NCBI GenBank assembly: GCA_934700375.1
Contig: CAKUXT010000029.1
Coordinates: 1-14,267, forward strand
Direction of reading: 5' to 3'
Source: an uncultured Bacilli bacterium
GTDB lineage: Bacteria; Bacillota_I; Bacilli_A; RFN20; CAG-288
Length of the DNA: 14,267 nucleotides
Made by a program: the position numbers and the translations under genes. A model generated the notes under the pieces. That model searched no databases, was not told where the DNA came from, and saw only the letters and a program-made list of their open reading frames with translations. Shown piece by piece: positions 7,004 to 12,332 of the stretch (position 1 is its first letter; every line of letters starts with the position of its first letter).

Positions 7004-7021
7004 GAACTGTTTTTGAATAGA

Positions 7022-7050
7022 TTGACAAAGATAGATGTTCTCTTTATAAT
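7022..7050 (+). promoter_or_regulatory. consensus sigma-A promoter of the DUF234 ATPase gene
   Basis: TTGACA (7022-7027) and TATAAT (7045-7050) with a 17-base spacer are a perfect consensus. Transcription should start near 7057, at the edge of the tandem 15-bp units. Confidence 0.85.
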
Positions 7051-7055
7051 ATTTG

Positions 7056-7085
7056 TAATTCGTAAATTACTAATTCGTAAATTAC
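7056..7085. repeat. two tandem 15-bp palindromic units in the 5' leader
   Basis: TAATTCGTAAATTAC occurs twice head to tail (7056-7070 and 7071-7085). Each unit has inverted arms TAATT/AATTA around CGTA, and the first extends to GTAATT/AATTAC. They fill the space between the predicted start of transcription and the ribosome site AAGGGAGG (7086-7093), which suits an operator or an RNA element controlling this gene. Confidence 0.8.
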
Positions 7086-7097
7086 AAGGGAGGCCAT

Positions 7098-8483
7098 ATG
7101 GAATTCATCGGAAGAGAACAAGAACAGAAAATCATTCATAATATGTTACAGAAAGATGGATATCAGGGCTGTGTCATTTATGGAAGAAGACGTATGGGAA
7201 AGACAGAACTTGTACGTAAATGTGTATTTGACAGCGCTCTTCCTTATATCATCTATCAATGCAAAGAATCTACAGAACATGATAATCTTGAAATGCTCAC
7301 TTCTCTTATTAGGATAACGTTGAAAAATTCCTATCTTGCTTTTGATGTCTTTTTGGATGCAGTCCGTTATCTTTTCGAATATTCAAAAGAACATCCGATG
7401 ATTTTGGTATTGGATGAATACCCGTATCTTAGAAGCATCATCGATGGATGTGATTCAAAGATTCAGAATATCATCGATGACTATTCTTTGACATGCAATA
7501 TGAAGTTCTTCCTTTTAGGAAGCAGCATCTCTACGATGGAAGATGTATTGAGTTCAAATAGTCCTCTCTATATGAGATTTCAGTCCTCTCTTCTTTTAAA
7601 ACAGATGGATTATTATGATTCTTCCAAATTCTATCCTGGTTTTTCCAGTGAAGACAAAGTAAGACTGTATTCTGCTTTTGGAGGAGTACCTTACTATAAC
7701 GCACAGATTGATGAGAAAATCAGTGTCAGAGAAAATATCATCAGACTGATCAGTGGGCAGTTCTCCGGTTTAAGAGAATTCTTGGATGCTTACTTGAAAC
7801 AGGAACTTAGAAAAGTGAACAATGCCAATGTTGTCTTTGAAAGCATTGCATTAGGTGCTTTCCATTACTCGGATATCTTTTCAAAGTCACATGTTGATTC
7901 TTCACCTGCATTGAACACGATTTTACAGAAACTGATCAAAATGGATCTTATCGAATATGTGTCTCCTATCAACAATAAAAACGACAAACAGAAATCAGGA
8001 TATCGGATCAGTGATTCCTGTGTGAGATTCTATTATAACTACATCTATCGTAACGAATCCGCACATCAGATATTGGATGATGATGTCTTTTACGATAACT
8101 TCATCCATCATGATTTTGAGACTTCCTTTATTCCAAAGACGTTTGAAGAAATCTCCAAGCAGTTCCTGATACGAATGAACAAGAAAGGGAATATGAATCC
8201 GCTTCTTTTGGATATCGGCACCTATTGGTACGATAATCCAAAAGAAAAGAAGAATGGTCAATTTGATGTTGTCGGAAAGACAAAAGACGGATATGTCTTC
8301 TTTGAATGCAAATATACAAATGAACCCATCGATGAAAGTATCATCGAAGAAGAGATATCCCAGGTTTCAATGACGACATTGAAACCTGTTCAGTATGGGT
8401 TCATTTCAAAGAGTGGATTCAGGATAAAGAAGACATATCCATATCTTTTCTATACATTAGAGGACATCTACCAGAAGATGTAA
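7098..8483 (+). CDS. AAA-type ATPase with DUF234 nuclease-like domain
   Basis: The 461-residue protein has Walker A GRRRMGKT (29-36), Walker B ILVLDE (102-107), a GSS sensor motif (141-143), a winged-helix-like middle region (about 240-320) and a C-terminal DUF234 domain. The latter keeps a plausible complete PD-(D/E)xK site: E350/E351 (FEEISKQFL), D390 (GQFDVVG) and E403-x-K405 (FFECKYT). This contrasts with the neighbouring DUF4143 protein, where the Lys is lost. The family is common in archaea and gut bacteria; its role is not established. The start is firm: AAGGGAGG four bases before the ATG, after a consensus promoter. It is divergently transcribed from the DUF4143 ATPase gene. No good terminator follows. 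Confidence 0.9.
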   Translation: MEFIGREQEQKIIHNMLQKDGYQGCVIYGRRRMGKTELVRKCVFDSALPYIIYQCKESTEHDNLEMLTSLIRITLKNSYLAFDVFLDAVRYLFEYSKEHPMILVLDEYPYLRSIIDGCDSKIQNIIDDYSLTCNMKFFLLGSSISTMEDVLSSNSPLYMRFQSSLLLKQMDYYDSSKFYPGFSSEDKVRLYSAFGGVPYYNAQIDEKISVRENIIRLISGQFSGLREFLDAYLKQELRKVNNANVVFESIALGAFHYSDIFSKSHVDSSPALNTILQKLIKMDLIEYVSPINNKNDKQKSGYRISDSCVRFYYNYIYRNESAHQILDDDVFYDNFIHHDFETSFIPKTFEEISKQFLIRMNKKGNMNPLLLDIGTYWYDNPKEKKNGQFDVVGKTKDGYVFFECKYTNEPIDESIIEEEISQVSMTTLKPVQYGFISKSGFRIKKTYPYLFYTLEDIYQKM

Positions 8484-8618
8484 AACGTAGCAATCATCTT
8501 GTTTGATATTGGATTTCTCAGCGCTTTTAAGTTCTTCTCAAGAAGATATATAACGTGAGAGAAAGGATATCTCTTGCAAAAGAGAATCCGAAATGCCTGT
8601 CATGCTATGCATAAGGGT

Positions 8619-8659
8619 TATTTTTACGGCAGTAAATGAAGTTTACTGCCGTAAAAATA
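8619..8659. repeat. perfect 18-bp stem with 5-base loop
   Basis: TATTTTTACGGCAGTAAA (8619-8636) pairs without mismatch with 8642-8659 around TGAAG. As with the palindrome at 13-46, T bases precede and A bases follow the GC-rich core, the wrong polarity for an intrinsic terminator on either strand. The core TTTACTGCCGTAAA has the form of a protein-binding palindrome and may be the operator left behind by a lost gene. Confidence 0.9.
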
Positions 8660-8797
8660 TTGTTTGCTTTTTTGAGATGGTTTTAGAATTTCAAATTTTG
8701 CATTTGGCCTTCGTTTACAATGATAATGCTTTTCTGAATAAGCGATGATGAAATCGAATTTATAGCGGCTTTTTAAAGCTCGGTTCCTTTCGTTCGT

Positions 8798-8883
8798 CTA
8801 AATTCGGAACGACTTTTTGACCAATCTCGTCTAAATTCGGAGCGACTTTTGATAAGAATTCTACTAAATTCGGAGCGACTTTT
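8798..8883. repeat. three tandem units, exact 33-bp period
   Basis: The 20-base core CTAAATTCGGAGCGACTTTT starts at 8798 (one change, A for G), 8831 and 8864, separated by 13 variable bases. On the minus strand one frame reads KSRSEFSRILI, KSRSEFRRDWS, KSRSEFRRTKG and then ends at TAA, that is, three 11-residue units. This suggests the repetitive tail of a dead gene, but no start or body survives. Confidence 0.85.
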
Positions 8884-8930
8884 CCTTTTCAGCCTTCTTT
8901 TTATGATTCTTTGCTGAAAGTGAGCAACGC

Positions 8931-8961
8931 AAAAATGCTCTCCTTTATTCTGATGGAGAGC
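8931..8961 (-). terminator. terminator of the small-protein operon
   Basis: On the minus strand GCTCTCC (8955-8961) pairs with GGAGAGC (8937-8943) around an 11-base loop and is followed by ATTTTTGC. It lies 27 bases after the stop of the 69-aa gene. Confidence 0.8.
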
Positions 8962-8987
8962 GATTGTTCGTTCTTTTATCGGGAGTC

Positions 8988-9197
8988 TTACTTTGATGGA
9001 TTATTTTCTATCTTTGTAATCACTGGTGTTCCATCAGCATTGAGCAAAGGAGTGATGCCTGATCCAAATGTGTTTCTGATGATGAGATAAGTGACTCCGG
9101 TTTCTCTATTGGCGACAAGACTGCTTTCCGGTCCGAAAAATCCACATTCTTCTTCAAAGACCTGAACGAATCTTTTTGTCTGTTTCTTTTTACTCAT
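8988..9197 (-). CDS. DUF6440-like small protein
   Basis: This 69-residue protein (RFVQVFEEECGFFGPESSLV ... TGVTYLIIRNTFGSGITPLL ... DGTPVITK) has the layout I associate with the DUF6440 family: an N-terminal strand ending in a Glu pair, a D/R-x-x-TGV-x-YL strand, then G-x-TPLL and G-x-PVITK. The function is unknown. No signal peptide or membrane segment is present, so it should be cytoplasmic. GAGGA (9205-9209) lies seven bases before the ATG. It is the second gene of a two-gene operon, 23 bases after the 57-aa gene. The family call is from memory of the pattern and not confirmed by alignment. Confidence 0.75.
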   Translation of the reverse strand: MSKKKQTKRFVQVFEEECGFFGPESSLVANRETGVTYLIIRNTFGSGITPLLNADGTPVITKIENNPSK

Positions 9198-9220
9198 AAT
9201 CTATTCCTCATTAGTTTTTA

Positions 9221-9394
9221 TCAGTCTTCATCATTCGGAACTTCAAATACAAGAATGGTTTTAGCTGAAAGAGTGATAGAGAAGGTGATGAGTTTCCATC
9301 CCTTCTCTTTATATTCGTTTGCTTTCTTTTCGACTTCTTCAGCCATTCTTGTAGCTTTCGGATTATATTTTAAGACGACTGTTCTGTATTTCAT
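9221..9394 (-). CDS. small protein of 57 residues, DUF4177-like
   Basis: The minus strand carries a complete small gene: MKYRTVVLKYNPKATRMAEE, a Lys/Glu-rich helix, then KGWKLITFSITLSAKTILVF and EVPNDED. The beta-helix-beta layout with a G-W-x-L-(I/V) turn resembles the DUF4177 group of small cytoplasmic proteins of unknown role. A strong GGAGGT (9401-9406) sits six bases before the ATG. It is followed after 23 bases by the DUF6440-like gene. The preceding frame, ending in KDGWTFTYNQHIIEEPAEVL, overlaps the start by ATGA, which might mean a further upstream gene or an accident, because that frame runs back through the hip terminator with no start codon. Confidence 0.75.
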   Translation of the reverse strand: MKYRTVVLKYNPKATRMAEEVEKKANEYKEKGWKLITFSITLSAKTILVFEVPNDED

Positions 9395-9418
9395 TTCAAT
9401 ACCTCCGCTGGTTCTTCG

Positions 9419-9447
9419 ATTATATGTTGGTTATAGGTAAAGGTCCA
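9419..9447 (-). promoter_or_regulatory. possible promoter of the small-protein operon
   Basis: On the minus strand TGGACC (9442-9447), 17 bases, then a consensus TATAAT (9419-9424) lie 25 bases before the 57-aa gene's ATG and just after the hip terminator. Confidence 0.5.
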
Positions 9448-9485
9448 TCCATCCTTCGTAATTGATTTGTAAGTCTTTTGTAAAT

Positions 9486-9520
9486 CAAAAAGGGAATAGA
9501 AAGCATGGCTTTCTATTCCC
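9486..9520 (-). terminator. terminator of the hipBST operon
   Basis: GGGAATAGAAAGC (9492-9504) pairs perfectly with 9508-9520 around a 3-base loop. On the minus strand TTTTTGATTT follows. It lies 38 bases after the hipT stop. Confidence 0.9.
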
Positions 9521-9558
9521 GAAAAGAGATGAAGACAATCAGTGTTTTGATTGTACAA

Positions 9559-10527
9559 TCACTTACACAGAATGCTGATCCTTTTACAGATGAGTTCTTC
9601 TAATGAAGCCTTCATTTCATCAGGAAGATAAGATTCTTGACACATTTTAAGATAGGTGTCTTTCATCGATATGACTTTATTGATGATCTTCTCAGCTGAT
9701 TTTTGATTGATGTTGCAGTTCTCTGCAAAAATCATGAAATCTTTCTTTTCAATATCTTGTTTTTTGCCATTCATCGTAAGAGCAAACTCATCCTTATCTT
9801 CTTTGATGATAATGTTGACAGGCAGCATATCATATGCTTGAGATAGATGATATTCGTTGCTTCCTGGTTTTGTTTCTATGAGTGAAAAGTTCTTCAGATG
9901 CATATCGGAATTGCCTGTGACAAAAGAAAACACAAGCCTTAAAAACAATTCGGATTCATCAAGGCCGTCTGTTTCAGAATACTTTTCGATGACCTTTGCA
10001 CAGCGTTCATATGAGCCCTTGTATTTATCTGCTGTCAGACGGTTATCCAATTGGCAGAAATCTTCCATAGCCAAAAGCTCAGTTTCGTTCTTATTTATGA
10101 TGCGATCGATTCGCTTTGTGATGTAGGCGTACTGAGAATCCTTTGTTCTCAAAAGGGCAAAAGGCACAGTGCTGATTTTTGTCGCTTTTGCCATAGACAT
10201 GACAAGATATTCCGCTTCAGGCAAATGTGGATAATCGTTTGTCTGAGGCTTTAGAATATAGCCTGTTGGGTAATTGACCAGTGTCAGACGCGGAGTGTTG
10301 GCTTCATTAGACAAATGAAGAGACAATTTCTTTTGAACGCCTGGAACTGTATAACCCTGTTCAATCGATTTATCAACGATATTCTTAAGCGTATCATTTG
10401 AAACGTCGATGATTGGAAGTTCGTTAGTTCCAAAGAATTTTCTTATGCAGGCATTATGCCATCCTGTCGATAGTTCTTCCGGTTTTGAATTCTTATCGAA
10501 TTCTTTTCCACAGCATAGACATCTCAT
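9559..10527 (-). CDS. hipT: HipT serine/threonine kinase toxin
   Basis: This 322-residue HipA-fold kinase lacks the N-subdomain of full HipA, which is encoded by the separate hipS gene. Visible sites are the Gly-rich loop GVQKKLSL (63-70), the ATP-binding Lys in ILKPQ (K93), LPEAEYL (102-108), the hinge ITKRID (136-141), the catalytic loop GNSDMHLKNFSL (D208, N213) and the metal site YD (D233). The spacing D208-N213-D233 agrees with HipA-type kinases. A Cys/His knuckle (CLCC at 3-6, H24, C27) heads the protein, a feature I associate with HipT-like kinases. The studied HipT phosphorylates tryptophanyl-tRNA synthetase and so halts translation; whether this one shares that target is unknown. Immediately before the Gly-rich loop it has T60-V-P62 rather than the two Ser residues that regulate the studied HipT. 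The start overlaps the hipS stop by ATGA; GGGAG precedes the ATG by eight bases. Confidence 0.92.
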   Translation of the reverse strand: MRCLCCGKEFDKNSKPEELSTGWHNACIRKFFGTNELPIIDVSNDTLKNIVDKSIEQGYTVPGVQKKLSLHLSNEANTPRLTLVNYPTGYILKPQTNDYPHLPEAEYLVMSMAKATKISTVPFALLRTKDSQYAYITKRIDRIINKNETELLAMEDFCQLDNRLTADKYKGSYERCAKVIEKYSETDGLDESELFLRLVFSFVTGNSDMHLKNFSLIETKPGSNEYHLSQAYDMLPVNIIIKEDKDEFALTMNGKKQDIEKKDFMIFAENCNINQKSAEKIINKVISMKDTYLKMCQESYLPDEMKASLEELICKRISILCK

Positions 10528-10856
10528 TGTCTTTGCTCCCTGATACTTACATTTCCGATAGGATCATGACAGGCGACAAGCAAAATGCCGAAACGATCTT
10601 TTTTATCTATTTTCCAGTTTTGTGTGACAATATTCAAAAGCCATCCTTCTGGTATCAGTCCATCAAAGAAGGGGAACAAAGAATTTGACGTGTATTCTTC
10701 TTTTCTTTTAGGCAATGTCAGACTGACAGGGGAGGAATCAGAGAAAGAAAGATATTCTTCATCATACTGAAAAGAGTAGCCTTGATCAGTTTCAGATAAA
10801 ACTCCTGCAAAAGTGTTTCTGATATACACATATGCTTTGCGATAAGAGGCCATCAT
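10524..10856 (-). CDS. hipS: HipS antitoxin (HipA N-subdomain as a separate protein)
   Basis: The 110-residue protein is a stand-alone HipA N-terminal (Couple_hipA) domain: SPVSLTLP (42-49), LFPFFDGLIPEGW (60-72) and DRFGILLVACHDPIGNVSI (87-105). In full HipA this subdomain is fused to the kinase; in the tripartite system it acts as the direct antitoxin of HipT. Its start overlaps the hipB stop by ATGA and its stop overlaps the hipT start by ATGA, so all three should be translated together. Two ATG codons stand in tandem (10854-10856, 10851-10853); AAAGGA precedes them inside hipB. Confidence 0.92.
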   Translation of the reverse strand: MMASYRKAYVYIRNTFAGVLSETDQGYSFQYDEEYLSFSDSSPVSLTLPKRKEEYTSNSLFPFFDGLIPEGWLLNIVTQNWKIDKKDRFGILLVACHDPIGNVSIREQRQ

Positions 10857-11056
10857 TTGTCATCCTTTTTTCCTGGTATTGCTTGCATACCAAACATTGC
10901 TAAGGCTTGATTGACCTTATCCATTCGGACTGTTTCTTTTCCTTGTTCCAGTTCACGGACAAAGCGAAGACCAAGTCCTGATCTTATTGCGAACTCTTCT
11001 TGTGTGAGTCCTGCTTCTTTTCGTTTTTGCTTAATGTAAGTTGCTATTTTATTCAT
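10853..11056 (-). CDS. hipB: HipB DNA-binding repressor
   Basis: The 67-residue protein is almost entirely one XRE/HTH domain (6-57), with the HipB-like recognition region LTQEEFAIRSGLGLRFVREL and EQGKETVRMDKVNQAL. In tripartite systems HipB represses the operon and strengthens neutralisation by HipS. Two palindromic operators lie upstream (11067-11084, 11110-11123). No Shine-Dalgarno is present before the ATG; TATAAT (11063-11068) ends only six bases before it, so the mRNA may begin at or next to the A of the start codon (leaderless). Confidence 0.9.
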   Translation of the reverse strand: MNKIATYIKQKRKEAGLTQEEFAIRSGLGLRFVRELEQGKETVRMDKVNQALAMFGMQAIPGKKDDK

Positions 11057-11062
11057 GACTTG

Positions 11063-11068
11063 ATTATA
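11063..11068 (-). promoter_or_regulatory. -10 box of hipBST, next to the start codon
   Basis: On the minus strand TATAAT is followed by CAAGTC and then ATG. It partly overlaps the first HipB operator, so HipB binding would occlude it. No good -35 stands at 16-18 bases upstream. A weaker upstream alternative is TATATT within the second operator region. Confidence 0.55.
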
Positions 11069-11084
11069 TACCTTATCGGGTATA
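11067..11084. promoter_or_regulatory. HipB-like operator 1
   Basis: TATACC-N6-GGTATA is a perfect palindrome overlapping the -10 box of hipBST. It resembles the E. coli HipB site TATCC-N8-GGATA in form. Confidence 0.75.
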
Positions 11085-11109
11085 AAATCATAGATTCAGT
11101 TTGATAATA

Positions 11110-11123
11110 TACCCTAACGGGTA
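11110..11123. promoter_or_regulatory. HipB-like operator 2
   Basis: TACCC-N4-GGGTA shares the core of operator 1; the centres are 41 bases apart, close to four helical turns, so two HipB dimers could bind the same face of the DNA. Confidence 0.7.
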
Positions 11124-11173
11124 CAAAATGAATAAGACTGACTTAAATGAACGAATTATGTCTACAAAACGAA

Positions 11174-11200
11174 TTGAAATCTAGGATTTTGTTGTATAAT
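11174..11200 (+). promoter_or_regulatory. probable promoter of the membrane protein gene
   Basis: TATAAT (11195-11200) is consensus. The best -35, TTGAAA (11174-11179), is only 15 bases away, a short spacer. AAGGAG (11211-11216) follows in the expected place. Confidence 0.55.
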
Positions 11201-11224
11201 TGAGCTATACAAGGAGCAAACAAA

Positions 11225-12079
11225 ATGAAAAACATATTCGGTAAGCATAAGAAAAAAGAAAGCGAAAATATCTCTTCTCGCTTCCAAATCAGAAAAGTAT
11301 CGGAAGAAAGCGAAAAGAAAATTCGTTCTTTAGAAGAAAGAATCGTCAAAATGAGCAAGAAAGCAAAGGTTATTAGCAAGCTGTCCTGGTTTGCTTCTTT
11401 CCTTGTCTTTCTCGGTGTTGTATATTTGGTGACTTCAGTTTCCAGAACGAAGGATGAGACAGCAACACAGACTGAGAAGTATATTCATCTTGCTATTGGA
11501 CTTGGATGCATGGCTATCGGTGGACTTGGTATATTGGCTATACGTGTCTATTCCAAGAAGTTTGCTACTAGCCCTGAAATGATGGCACTAAATAAGAGTG
11601 CACAGGAGTTGACCTCCTCCTTGATGATGGAACTGAATGTTCCCCTCTCTTCTTTGAAGATGGATATCATCTTCCCGATGGTCAAAGACAAAAATGGAAA
11701 AGAAGTCGTCGGCGCTTTCTCTCTTAGTCCTTATATCAATTATGAAATGCAGGTGTTTGTTGAAAATGATATGCTCTGTTTTGCTGACTTACATGGCGTA
11801 TATGCTCTTCCTCTTTCCGGCTTTGTTGATATTACACGCATCAACAAGTCCATCGCTTTGCCGAATTGGAACAAAGAGACTTCTCCTAAGGATGAACAGT
11901 ATAAGACATATAAGATCAGAGACAACGATATGGGAATGTATACAATCAAGCCGTATTATCAGGTCAACTTGAAGATCCAGGGAGAGGATTATCAGATCAC
12001 ACTTCCGAATTATGAGCTTAAGAATTTCTTGTCTATTCTTACTTTGGAGGTCAAAGATCAGCCGAAGAAAAGAAAATAG
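11225..12079 (+). CDS. two-helix membrane protein of unknown function
   Basis: The 284-residue protein has a charged N-terminal region with a short coiled coil (about 22-48), two membrane helices (about 51-72 and 86-108) separated by a short charged loop, and a large soluble C-terminal domain (about 115-284). The latter alternates hydrophobic strands (YEMQVFVENDMLCFADLHGV, YYQVNLKIQGEDYQITLPNY) and ends in a basic tail. The topology suggests both ends are cytoplasmic. I do not recognise the family; the C-terminal layout could be a PH-like or other beta-sandwich domain. AAGGAG lies eight bases before the ATG. It is divergent from hipBST and its promoter lies outside the HipB operators, so co-regulation is not indicated. 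Confidence 0.8.
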   Translation: MKNIFGKHKKKESENISSRFQIRKVSEESEKKIRSLEERIVKMSKKAKVISKLSWFASFLVFLGVVYLVTSVSRTKDETATQTEKYIHLAIGLGCMAIGGLGILAIRVYSKKFATSPEMMALNKSAQELTSSLMMELNVPLSSLKMDIIFPMVKDKNGKEVVGAFSLSPYINYEMQVFVENDMLCFADLHGVYALPLSGFVDITRINKSIALPNWNKETSPKDEQYKTYKIRDNDMGMYTIKPYYQVNLKIQGEDYQITLPNYELKNFLSILTLEVKDQPKKRK

Positions 12080-12128
12080 CTGATGCGGGTTTTTATCAAC
12101 CGAAGAAAACATTAGCTATTAAGTTTTT
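12075..12128 (+). terminator. possible terminator after the membrane protein gene
   Basis: AATAGCTGATG (12075-12085) pairs with CATTAGCTATT (12110-12120) with one mismatch and is followed by AAGTTTTTC. The loop is long, with a small inner CGG/CCG pairing. The following 12129-12332 holds no gene I can support; a hydrophobic frame at about 12230-12290 (LLFILIVFLSCACF) has no ATG. Confidence 0.45.
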
Positions 12129-12332
12129 CGATTCTAGAAATGCAGTTGGACTATAAAACTAATAACAGTTTTTAAGTGAATCTCTTAAGGTGATTGGCAT
12201 AAGGATGGATTTGGTTGAAAACGAATACGTATTCTAAGAATGGACTATTGTTTATTCTGATTGTCTTTTTATCTTGCGCTTGCTTTGATACTATATAGAA
12301 GGAAGTCTTTGAATAACTGGAAAACATTGAAC

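Larger units (their letters stand above)
8484..8930. other. gene-free debris with palindrome and tandem repeats
   Basis: I find no convincing gene here. A short open stretch around 8542-8616 ends in AKENPKCLSCYA and a stop, with no ribosome site, and may be a gene tail. A 51-codon frame at 8593-8748 runs straight through the palindrome and looks accidental. The identifiable structures are the 18-bp stem at 8619-8659 and the 33-bp repeats at 8798-8883. Confidence 0.6.

Noticed and set aside
8593..8748. 51-codon plus-strand frame starting MPVMLCIRV
   Set aside because: It runs through both arms of the perfect palindrome at 8619-8659 and has no ribosome site or family resemblance.
8798..8883. 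Possible CRISPR array (regular repeats with variable gaps)
   Set aside because: Cores are 20 bases with only 13-base gaps, just three units, and no cas genes nearby; the 33-base period fits a coding repeat better.
9255..9440. 61-codon plus-strand frame
   Set aside because: It lies opposite the 57-aa gene, which has a strong ribosome site, an operon partner and a protein-like sequence.
9395..9480. Upstream gene ending in KDGWTFTYNQHIIEEPAEVL with ATGA overlap into the 57-aa gene
   Set aside because: The frame has no plausible start before it runs into the hip terminator, and a consensus TATAAT lies within it, so it is more likely a leader.
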